Part shown: in pieces, positions 16,851 through 25,895 of the stretch | How positions within the stretch are numbered: position 1 is the first letter of the stretch | Layout: each line of letters begins with the position of its first letter | Origin: Pseudomonas graminis | Lineage (GTDB): Bacteria > Pseudomonadota > Gammaproteobacteria > Pseudomonadales > Pseudomonadaceae | DNA length: 64,000 nt | Assembly: GCF_900111735.1 (NCBI RefSeq) | Contig: NZ_FOHW01000002.1 | Coordinates: 178,781 to 242,780, forward strand | Direction: 5' to 3' | Translations under genes and position numbers: made by a program | The notes under the pieces: model-generated | Database searches by the model: none | Told to the model about the DNA's origin: nothing | Seen by the model: only the letters and a program-made list of their open reading frames with translations

Positions 16851-18320
16851 ATGCTCTCGATTACGGTTGAACCGTGCACTTTTGCGTTGTTTGGCGCCTT
16901 GGGTGACCTGGCGGTGCGCAAACTGTTTCCTGCGTTGTACCAGCTTGATCGAGCTGGACTGCTGCATGCCGAGACCCGAATTATTGCGTTGGCCCGTGAG
17001 CCCGGCACTCCCGAGGAGCACTTGGCCTACATCGATAAAAGCCTGCGTCGCTTCGTCCCCGAGGCGCAGCTTGAGACCGAGCACGTGGAGCGTTTTCAGG
17101 CTCGCCTGAGTTACCTGCACGTGGACTTCCTCAAGGGCGAGGATTACGTCGCGCTCGCCGAAGCCGTGGGCGACGCGCCAACCATGATTGCCTACTTCGC
17201 GACCCCTGCGTCTGTCTACGGCGCCATCTGCGAGAACCTTGCGCTGGTCGGCCTGACCGACCGCACCCGCGCGGTGCTGGAAAAACCCATCGGCCACGAC
17301 CTTGCGTCGTCCCGTCGCGTCAATGACGCCGTTGCCAAGTTCCTGCCTGAAACCCGCATCTACCGGATCGACCACTATCTGGGCAAGGACACGGTGCAGA
17401 ACCTCATCGCCCTGCGTTTTGCCAACAGTCTGTTCGAGACGCAGTGGAACCAGAACCACATCTCCCACGTGGAAATCACCGTGGCAGAGAAGGTCGGTAT
17501 CGAAGGGCGCTGGGGCTATTTCGACCAAGCCGGCCAGCTTCGCGACATGATTCAGAACCACCTGCTGCAGCTGCTGTGTCTGATCGCGATGGACCCGCCC
17601 AGCGACCTGTCCGCCGACAGCATCCGTGACGAGAAGGTGAAGGTGCTCAAGGCACTGGCGCCGTTCACGCCGGAGCGTCTGGCCACCCAAGTGGTGCGCG
17701 GGCAATACATCGCCGGTTACAGCGACGGCAAGCCGGTGCCCGGTTATCTGGAAGAAGAAAACTCCAACACCCAGAGCGACACCGAAACGTTCGTCGCCAT
17801 TCGTGCCGACATCCGTAACTGGCGTTGGTCAGGCGTGCCGTTCTACCTGCGGACCGGCAAGCGCATGCCGCAAAAGCTGTCGCAGATCGTGATTCACTTC
17901 AAAGAGCCGCCGCATTACATCTTCGCCCCCGAGCAGCGCTTGCAGATCAGCAACCGCCTGATCATCCGTCTGCAGCCCGATGAAGGCATCTCGCTGCAAG
18001 TGATGACCAAGGATCAGGGCCTGGACAAGGGCATGCAGCTGCGCAGTAATCCTCTGCAGCTGAGCTTCTCCGACGCCTACCGCAGCGCCCGTGTGCCGGA
18101 CGCCTACGAGCGGTTGTTGCTGGAGGTCATGCGTGGCAATCAGAACCTGTTTGTCCGCAAAGACGAAATCGAATACGCCTGGCAATGGTGCGACCAGTTG
18201 ATCGCTGGCTGGAAAAAGGCGGGCGACGCGCCCAAGCCTTACCCGGCCGGTTCCTGGGGGCCGATGAGCTCCATTGCTCTTATTACGCGTGACGGGAGGT
18301 CCTGGTATGGCGATATGTGA
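16851..18320 (+). CDS. zwf: Glucose-6-phosphate 1-dehydrogenase
   Basis: The 489-residue enzyme oxidises glucose-6-phosphate to 6-phosphogluconolactone. The nucleotide-binding motif is [17 protein letters not shown] near residues 10-26. EKPIGHDL is near 144, and the active-site signature [13 protein letters not shown] is near 174-186. Start ATG 16851. The stop lies 14 bases inside pgl, so zwf-pgl-eda form an operon. Divergent hexR and the palindromic sites upstream indicate HexR repression. Confidence 0.97.
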   Translation: MLSITVEPCTFALFGALGDLAVRKLFPALYQLDRAGLLHAETRIIALAREPGTPEEHLAYIDKSLRRFVPEAQLETEHVERFQARLSYLHVDFLKGEDYVALAEAVGDAPTMIAYFATPASVYGAICENLALVGLTDRTRAVLEKPIGHDLASSRRVNDAVAKFLPETRIYRIDHYLGKDTVQNLIALRFANSLFETQWNQNHISHVEITVAEKVGIEGRWGYFDQAGQLRDMIQNHLLQLLCLIAMDPPSDLSADSIRDEKVKVLKALAPFTPERLATQVVRGQYIAGYSDGKPVPGYLEEENSNTQSDTETFVAIRADIRNWRWSGVPFYLRTGKRMPQKLSQIVIHFKEPPHYIFAPEQRLQISNRLIIRLQPDEGISLQVMTKDQGLDKGMQLRSNPLQLSFSDAYRSARVPDAYERLLLEVMRGNQNLFVRKDEIEYAWQWCDQLIAGWKKAGDAPKPYPAGSWGPMSSIALITRDGRSWYGDM

Positions 18321-19026
18321 ACTTGAATTTCCGGCGGGTCTGAAGGCCCACGAATTCGATAATCCTGAAGTGCTGGCGAACGCGCTGGCCGATCACGTGG
18401 CTGAGCGCCTGGGGGCTGCAATTTCCAGTAATCCCCACGGCACGGCCACGCTGGTGGTGTCGGGTGGCAAAAGTCCGGTGGCGTTTTTCAAAGCGCTGGC
18501 GCAGAAGCCGCTCCAGTGGTCGAAAGTCTGCGTGAGTCTGGCCGATGAGCGCTGGGTGCCGACCGAGCACGCCGACAGCAACGAAGGCCTGCTCAAGCGT
18601 TTTCTGCTTCAGGGCCCGGCAGCGGAAGCGGAGTTCTTCAGTCTGTATCGTCCGACCACGACAGTTGATGAAGCTGCTGCGGCGACTGACGAGGCGCTCA
18701 AGGCGCTGCAGAAGATCGACGTGCTGATCCTGGGCATGGGCGATGACGGGCATACCGCATCGCTGTTCCCCGACAGCCCGCACCTGAAGGAAGCCCTGGA
18801 CCTCAACAGCGATCGTCGCTGCCTGCCCATGCTCGCACCGACCGTCCCGCATCAGCGTCTGACCCTGACGCGTCCGGTACTGGCGTCGGCAGCGACCACC
18901 CTTCTGTCCGTTTCCGGCCAGGCCAAACTCGATACATTGCGCGCTGCACTGGCAGGCGATGACCTCGCCGAAATGCCCGTGCGCGCGTTCCTCAACCCGT
19001 CTCTAGAGATCTACTGGTGCCCATAA
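18307..19026 (+). CDS. pgl: 6-Phosphogluconolactonase
   Basis: The 239-residue cytosolic enzyme hydrolyses 6-phosphogluconolactone to 6-phosphogluconate. Family motifs are [13 protein letters not shown] near residues 52-64, SLADERWVP near 76, and [13 protein letters not shown] near 144-156. The ATG at 18307 follows GGGAGGTCC and overlaps the zwf end. An in-frame ATG at 18274 lies deeper in zwf and is less likely. Confidence 0.94.
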   Translation: MAICELEFPAGLKAHEFDNPEVLANALADHVAERLGAAISSNPHGTATLVVSGGKSPVAFFKALAQKPLQWSKVCVSLADERWVPTEHADSNEGLLKRFLLQGPAAEAEFFSLYRPTTTVDEAAAATDEALKALQKIDVLILGMGDDGHTASLFPDSPHLKEALDLNSDRRCLPMLAPTVPHQRLTLTRPVLASAATTLLSVSGQAKLDTLRAALAGDDLAEMPVRAFLNPSLEIYWCP

Positions 19027-19043
19027 GCAAAGGATCAGCCGCC

Positions 19044-19718
19044 ATGGAAAATACCCAAGTGAAACAGCCGTTGAATAGCATGGCGAGCAAGATTGCCCAG
19101 ATCGACGCACTCTGCGCGAAAGCGAAGATTCTGCCGGTCATTACCATTGCCCGTGAACAGGACGTTCTGCCGCTGGCCGATGCCCTGGCCGCTGGCGGCC
19201 TGAATGCGCTGGAAATCACCCTGCGCTCCGAGTTCGGCCTCAAAGCCATTCGCATGCTGCGTGATGCGCGTCCAGAGCTGAGCGTTGGCGCCGGCACCAT
19301 TCTCGACCGCCACATGCTCAAGTCGGCCGAGGAGGCGGGTTCACAGTTCATCGTCACCCCCGGCAGCACCCAGGATCTGCTGGAAGCCGCCGCGCTGAGC
19401 GAATTGCCGCTCCTGCCAGGCATCAGCAGCGCTTCGGAAATCATGATCGGTTACGCGCTGGGTTATCGTCGCTTCAAGCTGTTTCCGGCGGAAATCAGTG
19501 GCGGCGTTGGTGCAATCAAAGCACTGGGCGGTCCATTCCCGGAAGTGCGCTTCTGCCCAACCGGCGGCGTCAGTGCGGCCAACCTGAAAAACTACATGGC
19601 GCTGCCCAACGTAATGTGCGTCGGCGGCACATGGATGATCGATAACGCGTGGGTGAAGAACGGCGACTGGCAGCGGATTACCGACGCCACTGCCGAAGCA
19701 ATCGCGCTGTTCGACTGA
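19044..19718 (+). CDS. eda: KDPG/KHG aldolase
   Basis: The 224-residue class I aldolase splits KDPG into pyruvate and glyceraldehyde-3-phosphate, closing the Entner-Doudoroff pathway. Motifs include ILPVITIAREQDVLPLADALAAGG near 34-57, GAGTILD near 87, and the Schiff-base lysine in YRRFKLFPAE near 150. ATG 19044 has AGGA about nine bases upstream; an in-frame start inside pgl at 19017 would add nine residues. Two strong terminators follow. Confidence 0.95.
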   Translation: MENTQVKQPLNSMASKIAQIDALCAKAKILPVITIAREQDVLPLADALAAGGLNALEITLRSEFGLKAIRMLRDARPELSVGAGTILDRHMLKSAEEAGSQFIVTPGSTQDLLEAAALSELPLLPGISSASEIMIGYALGYRRFKLFPAEISGGVGAIKALGGPFPEVRFCPTGGVSAANLKNYMALPNVMCVGGTWMIDNAWVKNGDWQRITDATAEAIALFD

Positions 19719-19851
19719 GTCTGGATCCGTCGGTCATGCGTACGCTTAGACAGCCTCCGTTCAAGTGGGGGCTGGTTAACTGCTGAGCATGATCCGATTA
19801 TGGCGCCCCTCGGGGCGTTGCTGCAGAAGTCGTTGTTGCATGGCTTTTTTA

Positions 19852-19885
19852 CGGTGTTCCTTGGTCGGGAACGCCGTTTTTTTTT
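19852..19885 (+). terminator. Rho-independent terminator downstream of eda
   Basis: The stem CGGTGTTCC / GGAACGCCG with one wobble pair is followed by nine T. A smaller GC-rich hairpin (GGCGCCCC/CGGGGCG) lies at 19802-19817 before it. No gene is seen in 19719-20064. Confidence 0.88.
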
Positions 19886-19979
19886 GCGCTGTTCATACGC
19901 AATAGATATGTACCGCACAGGCAGTGGCTGGAGCGCTTATCTTTGCCGCTCCTTTGTAGTTCGTTTCTCGATGGATTTA

Positions 19980-20015
19980 CGGCGCCTTCGTCATGAAGGC
20001 GCCGTCTTTTTTTCT
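19980..20015 (+). terminator. Strong hairpin terminator between eda and the class V aminotransferase
   Basis: The perfect 10-base stem CGGCGCCTTC / GAAGGCGCCG has loop GTCAT, then TCTTTTTTT. Together with 19852-19885 it insulates the convergent gene on the other strand. Confidence 0.88.
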
Positions 20016-20064
20016 GCGGTCCTTTCGGGGGCCTTGATCCCGGCGCTGAATGGGGGTGCAGGCC

Positions 20065-21273
20065 TCACGCCAGCGCGCGGAGCGCTGCCACCAACTGGTC
20101 AACGTCCTTTGCCGACGTGGTGAATCCCGGCGTGATGCGAATGCACGCCCCGCAGGCCGAGCCCTCTCGCGTCACTGCAAAAATACCGTGCTCATCGAGC
20201 AGGCGCTTGACCATGAGTTCCTGATCCCCGTGACGGCTGAACCGGAATGACGTGATCCCGCAATACAGCCGAGGGTCGTCCGGCGTCAGCACGTCAATGC
20301 CTTCGATAGCGCGCGCCTGAGTGACCCACAGGTCTCGCAGGTAAGCCAGGCGTGCGCCTTTGGCCGGAGCACCGCCCATGGCCCGATGGTCGGCGAACAC
20401 TTTGGGCAGTGTCATCAGCGCCGGGATATTCGGCGTCCCGTACGGCACGCGGCCGAGGATGTCGTCCGCACCGTAGCGCTCGTCTGCCATGTCGGGGTCG
20501 ATGGCGCTCAGGCGTTCCTGCTTCACATAAATAAAGCCCAGGCTCAGCGGCGCGCCTATCCATTTCTGCAGGTTGAAGCCGGCGAACGACACGCCGAGAT
20601 CAGCAAGCTCGAAATCCAGCAGGCCCAAGGCATGGGCGCCATCCAGAATGACCTCGATGCCGTGGGCTTTAGCCAGCTCGGCGATGGCCTTCACCGGCAT
20701 CACCAGCCCGGTCCGGTGGGTGACGTACGTCAGCGCCACCAGTTTGAGTCGTGGGTGAGCGGCAAACGCTTCGCGGTAGGTCTGCAGCAGACCGTCGTGG
20801 CTCGCGGGATGCTGGTGAGTGACCTCAATCACCTCCACGCCGCGATTCTTCGCCAACCAGCGCATGCCAGTCTGGACGCTGTTGTAGTCCAGGTCGCTGA
20901 CCAGCACCTGGTCGCCAGCCACGAGGCCGTTGTAGTTGCGAATCAGCGCTTGCACCGACTCCGACGCGGAGCGGGTGAGGGCGACTTCGCGGGCTGGCAC
21001 GTTGAGCAGATCGGCGAGATCGGCGCGAATCACCTCGCTGTCCTCGAAGTCGAACTTCTGCCGCACATAGACCGAGTTGCTGCGATTGACGTAAGCGAGG
21101 TTCTGCTCGTAATCCTTGAGTGCCGCGCGGGTCATGCGGCCGAAATAGCCGTATTCGAAATTGACCGGCCCAGGCTCGACGTCGTACTGAGCCGCAACCT
21201 GCTGCCAGAACGCTTCGTCCCGAGCCTGTTCATCCGCCAATTCCGTTATTGCGTATGCAGTGCTGTTCATCAA
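20065..21273 (-). CDS. PLP-dependent class V aminotransferase family protein
   Basis: The 402-residue protein has the fold-type I PLP pattern of the class V family (isopenicillin N epimerase/cysteine desulfurase-like): TRSASESVQALI near residues 92-103, the PLP-contacting VILDGAHALGLLDF near 210, and the Schiff-base lysine (about Lys237) in FNLQKWIGAPL. The C-terminal CGITSFRF and SACGACIRITPG are family-like. No signal peptide is visible. The neighbours give no pathway, so the substrate is unknown. Start ATG at 21273; a second ATG follows directly. Confidence 0.8.
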   Translation of the reverse strand: MMNSTAYAITELADEQARDEAFWQQVAAQYDVEPGPVNFEYGYFGRMTRAALKDYEQNLAYVNRSNSVYVRQKFDFEDSEVIRADLADLLNVPAREVALTRSASESVQALIRNYNGLVAGDQVLVSDLDYNSVQTGMRWLAKNRGVEVIEVTHQHPASHDGLLQTYREAFAAHPRLKLVALTYVTHRTGLVMPVKAIAELAKAHGIEVILDGAHALGLLDFELADLGVSFAGFNLQKWIGAPLSLGFIYVKQERLSAIDPDMADERYGADDILGRVPYGTPNIPALMTLPKVFADHRAMGGAPAKGARLAYLRDLWVTQARAIEGIDVLTPDDPRLYCGITSFRFSRHGDQELMVKRLLDEHGIFAVTREGSACGACIRITPGFTTSAKDVDQLVAALRALA

Positions 21274-21299
21274 GCGGCTCGCTTTTATAAATGGACGTT

Positions 21300-21563
21300 T
21301 TAGTTGAAACGAATGGGCGTTTTCGAAGGGCCCGGCCGCAGAGGTTCGCGAGGCCGGGTGCGCAGCGGATCCAGCAACGCCGAAAGGCCGTTGTGATCAA
21401 TCTCGTGCATCAGTGCCAGCAGGCTGCCCAGCTCACCTGCCGGGAAACCCTGCCGGGCGAACCAGTTCAGGTAGTCACCTGGCAGGTCCGCCAGCAATCG
21501 CCCTTGATACTTGCCGAACGGCATTTCGCGAGCCACCAATAGTTTGAGTTTCTCTGGATTCAT
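21300..21563 (-). CDS. DUF3820 family small protein
   Basis: The 87-residue protein carries the compact MPFGKYQGRLLADLP...YLNWFARQGFP pattern of DUF3820, often annotated as a putative quorum-sensing-regulated virulence factor; the biochemical role is unknown. The last 20 residues are proline- and arginine-rich. It lies 26 bases upstream of the aminotransferase on the same strand and may be cotranscribed with it. Confidence 0.8.
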   Translation of the reverse strand: MNPEKLKLLVAREMPFGKYQGRLLADLPGDYLNWFARQGFPAGELGSLLALMHEIDHNGLSALLDPLRTRPREPLRPGPSKTPIRFN

Positions 21564-21795
21564 CCAATAACCGCTTATCCGTTCGAGTGAACTTGAAAGA
21601 TACGTGCATTCTGCAATTGCGCAAACACACAGATCATGCAGAAAGCGCGGCGCGACTGTCGCTTGATATTATTAACTCATTGAAAATTAAGGATATTCTT
21701 TATCAGCAAAAGCTGGCATGCACAGTGCAATATCTACCTTATCGAGTGTTTCGTTAACCAAACCTTTGATAAACCTGCCAGAAAGGAACCGCAAA

Positions 21796-22269
21796 ATGTC
21801 GGATATCAACAAAGAAGCCATCTCTATTCTGAATGACTTGATCGAGACCAGCATTGACGGTGAGAAAGGTTTTCACACTGCTGCTGAAGACGCCAAGAAC
21901 CCGGAAATCAAGGCCTACCTGCTTTCCCGCTCCTCTGGCTGCAAGACTTCGGTTGCCGAGCTGCAAGCTGAAGTACGCGCACTGGGCGGCGATCCAGAAG
22001 ATTCGTCCAGCATTGCTGGCGGCGCACACCGTCTGTGGGTCAACCTGAAAAGCGCTTTGAGCGGCAAGAACGACGAAGCCGTCCTCAACGAAGTCGAAAG
22101 CGGCGAAGACCACGCGCTGAAGGCTTACAAAGAAGCGTCGCAGAAAGCGACTGAGAAAAACCTGCCGGTCAACGTTACCAGCTTGATCCAGCGTCAGCTG
22201 CAGGGCGTGCAAGCGAACCATGACAAGGTCAAAGCCTTGCGCAACACCGTTCGTGCTGCCAACAAGTAA
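21796..22269 (+). CDS. PA2169-type four-helix-bundle protein (DUF2383)
   Basis: The 157-residue all-helical, acidic protein shows the ferritin-like PA2169/DUF2383 pattern: EAISILNDLIETSIDGEKGFHTAAEDA near residues 6-32, then SSIAGGAHRLWVNLKSAL and EVESGEDHALKAYKEA. ATG 21796 has AAGGA about 10 bases upstream; an in-frame ATG at 21718 would add 26 residues of a different composition. The AT-rich stretch at 21660-21710 is probably the promoter. Family members are often stress- or stationary-phase-induced; the function is unknown. Confidence 0.82.
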   Translation: MSDINKEAISILNDLIETSIDGEKGFHTAAEDAKNPEIKAYLLSRSSGCKTSVAELQAEVRALGGDPEDSSSIAGGAHRLWVNLKSALSGKNDEAVLNEVESGEDHALKAYKEASQKATEKNLPVNVTSLIQRQLQGVQANHDKVKALRNTVRAANK

Positions 22270-22284
22270 TTCGCGGTAGTTCGG

Positions 22285-22313
22285 AAAAACGCCAGCCAGT
22301 CTGGCGTTTTTTT
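22285..22313. terminator. Bidirectional Rho-independent terminator
   Basis: AAAAACGCCAG / CTGGCGTTTTT with loop CCAGT forms a near-perfect stem with A and T runs, serving both the DUF2383 gene and the convergent diguanylate cyclase gene. Confidence 0.92.
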
Positions 22314-23841
22314 ATGCCTGCTGTTCCGCGAAGGGCGCAACGTACGGTTCGACTTCCACGCGGTTCCTGCCGTTTTTCTTGGCGCGGTACAGGGCACGAT
22401 CAGCAGCATGAAACAGCAGTTCGGGCTGATCGTGGGTTACCGGCAGATGCGTGGCGACGCCGATGCTCACCGTGATGGGCACTGTGTCCTCAGCGAAAGG
22501 CGGAAGTGCTTCAATTGCAAGGCGCAGCTTTTCTGCAATGACACAGGCACCTGCCTTTTCGGTTTCTGGAAGCACCACCATGAATTCTTCACCGCCATAC
22601 CGGGCGGCGAGGTCACCTGGCCTGCGGATGCTGGCGGCGAGCGTCTGGGCGACGCTGCGCAGTGCAACGTCGCCGCCATGATGTCCGTGTCGGTCATTGA
22701 AGGCCTTGAAGTGGTCCACATCAATCATCAGTAATGCCAGAGGCCTTCCCGAACGCATGCTTCGCGCCCATTCCTGCTTGAGCACCTGATCCAGCCTGCG
22801 CCGGTTGGCCAGACCGGTCAGCCCGTCCCTAGATGCCAGGCCAGCCAGTTCGCGCTCGGCGTTTTGGCGCAGACGCAGCTGACGGCCCAATAGCCAGGAC
22901 AGCAGCAGAATGCCGATGCAGAGCAGGCCAGTGGCGCCTGCCACCAACATTGCATTGCGCTGCCAGACGGCATAGACGTCGTCCCGCGATTGCGCCACCA
23001 CCACAATGAGTGGCAGGTCACCGACCCGAGAAAACGTATACAGGCGCTGAACGCCGTCAAGATCGGATACCGCGGTGAAACTGCCATTGACCTCCGACAG
23101 CACGCGTTTGAAGTTCTGGCGCATGCTGAAGTCCTGGCCTACATAGGTCCGACCATTGGATTCAGGCTGCCGGGCGAGGAGTATCCCGTTGGCACCTAAC
23201 AAGTTGATGGTGCTCCCCGGGCCGACGTCCAGCGTGCGAAACAACTGGTCGAAGTAAGTCAGCCTCATGGACGCGCTGGCCACGCCAACGAACCTGCCGT
23301 CATTTGAAGGGATGCGGCGGCTGAAACTTATGCACAGGTCTTTGAAGCCCCATCGGGTACGAAACGGTCCGTCGACCAGCAGTGCAAGGGAATTGTTGTC
23401 CCGGTGATGCTGGAAACTCGACCTGTCAGAGAAGTTATCCTGACGCGGTGTCAACGAGGTCGAGTCGGCAATGATGCTCCCCGTCTCGTTCAGCAACACC
23501 AGATCACCCTTGTAAGGCGCGGCAGTAGCGCGATCAAAGAGTACCAACTGACGCAACTCAGGCGAGATGGTCCCAAGGTCCGGTCTCAGCCATGCAGAGA
23601 TCAGCCCTTGGAGCGAGGTATCATAAAGTTCGGCATTGCGTTGGACGTCAGCATCGATAAGCTGCACGACGTTGTTCGCCGCACGCACGGAGGCTTCGTT
23701 GGCGCTGCCCAGCTCCCTGAACAGCAGCCACGCAACGATTGCCATAATCGCCATGACCGCCAGAACGCTGCCCAGAAGGAGCATCTTCTCGGACCCCGAC
23801 CTGCTCCTTCGCACAAACGTCCGCGTGAATGACAGTGGCAT
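22312..23841 (-). CDS. Membrane-bound diguanylate cyclase with Cache-type sensor
   Basis: The 509-residue protein would make cyclic di-GMP. The first membrane helix (LGSVLAVMAIMAIVAWLLF) is near residues 22-40, then comes a periplasmic region of about 250 residues with dCache-like features (SDRSSFQHHRDN, FVGVASASMRLTYFDQLF), and a second helix (LVAGATGLLCIGILLLSWLLG) near 298-318. The GGDEF domain starts with DGLTGLANRRRLDQVL, has the active-site loop ARYGGEEFMVV, and has the inhibitory site RPGD five residues before GGEEF. An intact active site and I-site suggest an active, product-inhibited enzyme. The ligand of the sensor is unknown. Confidence 0.92.
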   Translation of the reverse strand: MPLSFTRTFVRRSRSGSEKMLLLGSVLAVMAIMAIVAWLLFRELGSANEASVRAANNVVQLIDADVQRNAELYDTSLQGLISAWLRPDLGTISPELRQLVLFDRATAAPYKGDLVLLNETGSIIADSTSLTPRQDNFSDRSSFQHHRDNNSLALLVDGPFRTRWGFKDLCISFSRRIPSNDGRFVGVASASMRLTYFDQLFRTLDVGPGSTINLLGANGILLARQPESNGRTYVGQDFSMRQNFKRVLSEVNGSFTAVSDLDGVQRLYTFSRVGDLPLIVVVAQSRDDVYAVWQRNAMLVAGATGLLCIGILLLSWLLGRQLRLRQNAERELAGLASRDGLTGLANRRRLDQVLKQEWARSMRSGRPLALLMIDVDHFKAFNDRHGHHGGDVALRSVAQTLAASIRRPGDLAARYGGEEFMVVLPETEKAGACVIAEKLRLAIEALPPFAEDTVPITVSIGVATHLPVTHDQPELLFHAADRALYRAKKNGRNRVEVEPYVAPFAEQQA

Positions 23842-23884
23842 CGCTCATCTCTGACGGTAATGGACGCGTCGCCCAGGCGTAAGC

Positions 23885-24157
23885 TTATTCGCCTTCGTCA
23901 AACTTGTTGTTGATCAGCTCCACCAGTCCCGCCAGCGCGGCCTCGGCGTCTTCACCTTCGGTAGCCAGATGAATCAGGGTGCCCTTGCCGGCAGCGAGCA
24001 TCATGACGGCCATGATGCTTTTGCCATCGACCATGGTTTCCGGCGTGCGGCCAACCCTGATCTGACACGGGTACTTGCCGGCGACACCCACGAACTTGGC
24101 GGCGGCCCGGGCGTGCAGACCCAGCTTGTTGATGATGGTGATTTCTAGAGCGGGCAT
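23885..24157 (-). CDS. ptsO: Nitrogen-PTS phosphocarrier NPr
   Basis: The 90-residue HPr-like protein passes phosphate from PtsP to PtsN in the regulatory PTS. Phospho-acceptor His15 is in NKLGLHARAAAKF, and the conserved serine-region helix is in VDGKSIMAVMMLAAGKG near 43-59. It is the last gene of the minus-strand rpoN cluster and starts 16 bases after the rapZ stop. Confidence 0.95.
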   Translation of the reverse strand: MPALEITIINKLGLHARAAAKFVGVAGKYPCQIRVGRTPETMVDGKSIMAVMMLAAGKGTLIHLATEGEDAEAALAGLVELINNKFDEGE

Positions 24158-24173
24158 CGCGATGGAGGTCCTT

Positions 24174-25031
24174 TCAGCTTAGGTCGCGGTGGCGGACCTG
24201 AACATTCTTGAGCGATTGCTGCAGCACCTGACCCAGACGTTCTGTCAGGTAGACGGAGCGGTGGTGTCCGCCGGTGCAGCCAATGGCGATAGTGACGTAG
24301 GCGCGGTTGCTGGCGGCGAAGCGCGGCAACCACTTGTTGAGGTACGCAAAGATGTCCTGGAACATTTCTTCGACGTCCGGCTGAGCTGCAAGGTAATCGG
24401 CAACCGGCTTGTCGAGGCCCGACTGCTCGCGCAGCTCCGGTTTCCAGTACGGATTGGGCAGGCAGCGCACGTCGAACACCAGGTCGGCGTCCACGGGCAT
24501 GCCGCGCTTGAAGCCGAAGGATTCGATGAGGAAGGCGGTGCCCGGCTCGGGTTTGTTCAGCAGGCGCAGTTTAAGAATGTCGCGCAGCTGGTAGAGATTC
24601 AGGTGCGTGGTGTCGACCGTCAGATCAGCCAGGTCGATGATCGGACCGAGCAGGGTTTTCTCGTCACGAATCGCCTCGGCCAGCGAGCGTGTTGCCGTGC
24701 TCAGCGGGTGACGACGTCGGGTCTCGGAAAAACGCTTGAGCAGGGTTGCTTCATCGGCATCGAGAAACAGCACGTCGCACTGGATATGGCGGGCGCGAAC
24801 TTCGGCGAGCATGCGCGGGAATCGTGTCAGGTGACTGGGCAGGTTGCGCGCATCAATCGAGACAGCTAATAAAGGCTCAGCCAGCTCGGTGTTGATCAGC
24901 GCGCGCTCGGCCAGCTCAGGGAGCAGGCCGGCGGGAAGATTGTCGACACAGTAGAAGCCGCTGTCTTCAAGGACATCGAGGGCCGTGCTCTTGCCGGAGC
25001 CGGAGCGGCCGCTGACGATGATCATGCGCAT
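24174..25031 (-). CDS. rapZ: RNase adapter RapZ / nucleotide-binding protein
   Basis: The 285-residue protein has Walker [13 protein letters not shown] near residues 8-19, FYCVDNLP near 27, and a conserved C-terminal domain with [24 protein letters not shown] and [17 protein letters not shown] (about 247-263). In enterobacteria RapZ targets GlmZ RNA to RNase E; in Pseudomonas the family is conserved in the rpoN cluster but the target RNA is less clear. Two bases separate it from ptsN. Confidence 0.95.
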   Translation of the reverse strand: MRMIIVSGRSGSGKSTALDVLEDSGFYCVDNLPAGLLPELAERALINTELAEPLLAVSIDARNLPSHLTRFPRMLAEVRARHIQCDVLFLDADEATLLKRFSETRRRHPLSTATRSLAEAIRDEKTLLGPIIDLADLTVDTTHLNLYQLRDILKLRLLNKPEPGTAFLIESFGFKRGMPVDADLVFDVRCLPNPYWKPELREQSGLDKPVADYLAAQPDVEEMFQDIFAYLNKWLPRFAASNRAYVTIAIGCTGGHHRSVYLTERLGQVLQQSLKNVQVRHRDLS

Positions 25032-25033
25032 GA

Positions 25034-25498
25034 TCAGTGACCGTTCTGGACGTCGAGCACGACGTTGTAGAGCTCTTCGCCTGTCTTGGCGCCGCGCAGG
25101 CGCTTACGCACCTCGGCCTGATCAAGCATGCTGGCGATCTGGCGCAGCAGTTCGAGATGGGCATCGGTGGCCGCTTCCGGGACCAGCAGCACAAACAGCA
25201 GGTCAACCGGTGCGCCGTCAATGGCGTCGAAATCTATAGGTTTCTCGAGATGCAGCACGGCGCTGACAGGCGTTGTACAGCCCTTAAGCCTACAGTGGGG
25301 AATGGCGATGCCATTGCCGAATCCGGTAGAACCGAGCTTTTCACGGGCAATAAGACTTTCAAACATCACCTGCTCATCAAGATCAGGCACTTGCTTGCTG
25401 ATCACGTTGGCGATGTTTTGGAGTACGGCTTTTTTGCTGCCGCCTGGCACGTTCACGAGTGAACGGCCAGGGGTCAGGATATTTTCAAGTCGGATCAT
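25034..25498 (-). CDS. ptsN: Nitrogen regulatory PTS protein IIA(Ntr)
   Basis: The 154-residue EIIA-type protein has phospho-acceptor His68 in [12 protein letters not shown]. It receives phosphate from NPr and acts as a regulator of nitrogen, potassium and carbon responses rather than in sugar uptake. It lies between hpf and rapZ on the minus strand, the conserved rpoN-cluster order. Confidence 0.95.
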   Translation of the reverse strand: MIRLENILTPGRSLVNVPGGSKKAVLQNIANVISKQVPDLDEQVMFESLIAREKLGSTGFGNGIAIPHCRLKGCTTPVSAVLHLEKPIDFDAIDGAPVDLLFVLLVPEAATDAHLELLRQIASMLDQAEVRKRLRGAKTGEELYNVVLDVQNGH

Positions 25499-25510
25499 GA
25501 GTGGGGAGTG

Positions 25511-25819
25511 TCAGCGAGCAGTCGCGCCTTGCAGCAGACTTTGCTGTTTTTCCTTATGTTTTTTGAGTTGGCGGTCAAGCTTGTCGGCAAGCAGGTCAAT
25601 GGCTGCATACATGTCGTCGTGTTCGGCGTTGGCAACCACTTCAGCACCAGGAACATGCAAGGTGGCTTCGATTTTCTGCTTGAGCTTCTCGACCTCCATC
25701 GTGACCTGCACATTCGTGATCTTGTCAAAGTGGCGTTCCAGTCGGGCGAGCTTCTCGCCGATGTAGGTACGCAGAGGTTCGGTCACTTCCAGCTGGTGTC
25801 CACTGATGTTGACTTGCAT
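25511..25819 (-). CDS. hpf: Ribosome hibernation promoting factor
   Basis: The 102-residue short-form HPF/YhbH has MQVNISGHQLEVTEPLRTYI at the start and a second beta-alpha unit IEATLHVPGAEVVANAEHDDMYAAIDLLADKL. It binds the decoding region of stationary-phase ribosomes. The ATG at 25819 has AAGGAGAAGCTGT directly upstream; an in-frame ATG nine codons earlier is less likely. It follows rpoN by 76 bases. Confidence 0.95.
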   Translation of the reverse strand: MQVNISGHQLEVTEPLRTYIGEKLARLERHFDKITNVQVTMEVEKLKQKIEATLHVPGAEVVANAEHDDMYAAIDLLADKLDRQLKKHKEKQQSLLQGATAR

Positions 25820-25895
25820 ACAGCTTCTCCTTCGTTGCCAGTGCATTAAGAGGCAGGCGTAATGCCTGCCACTGAAACACTTTGACGTGTGGCCT

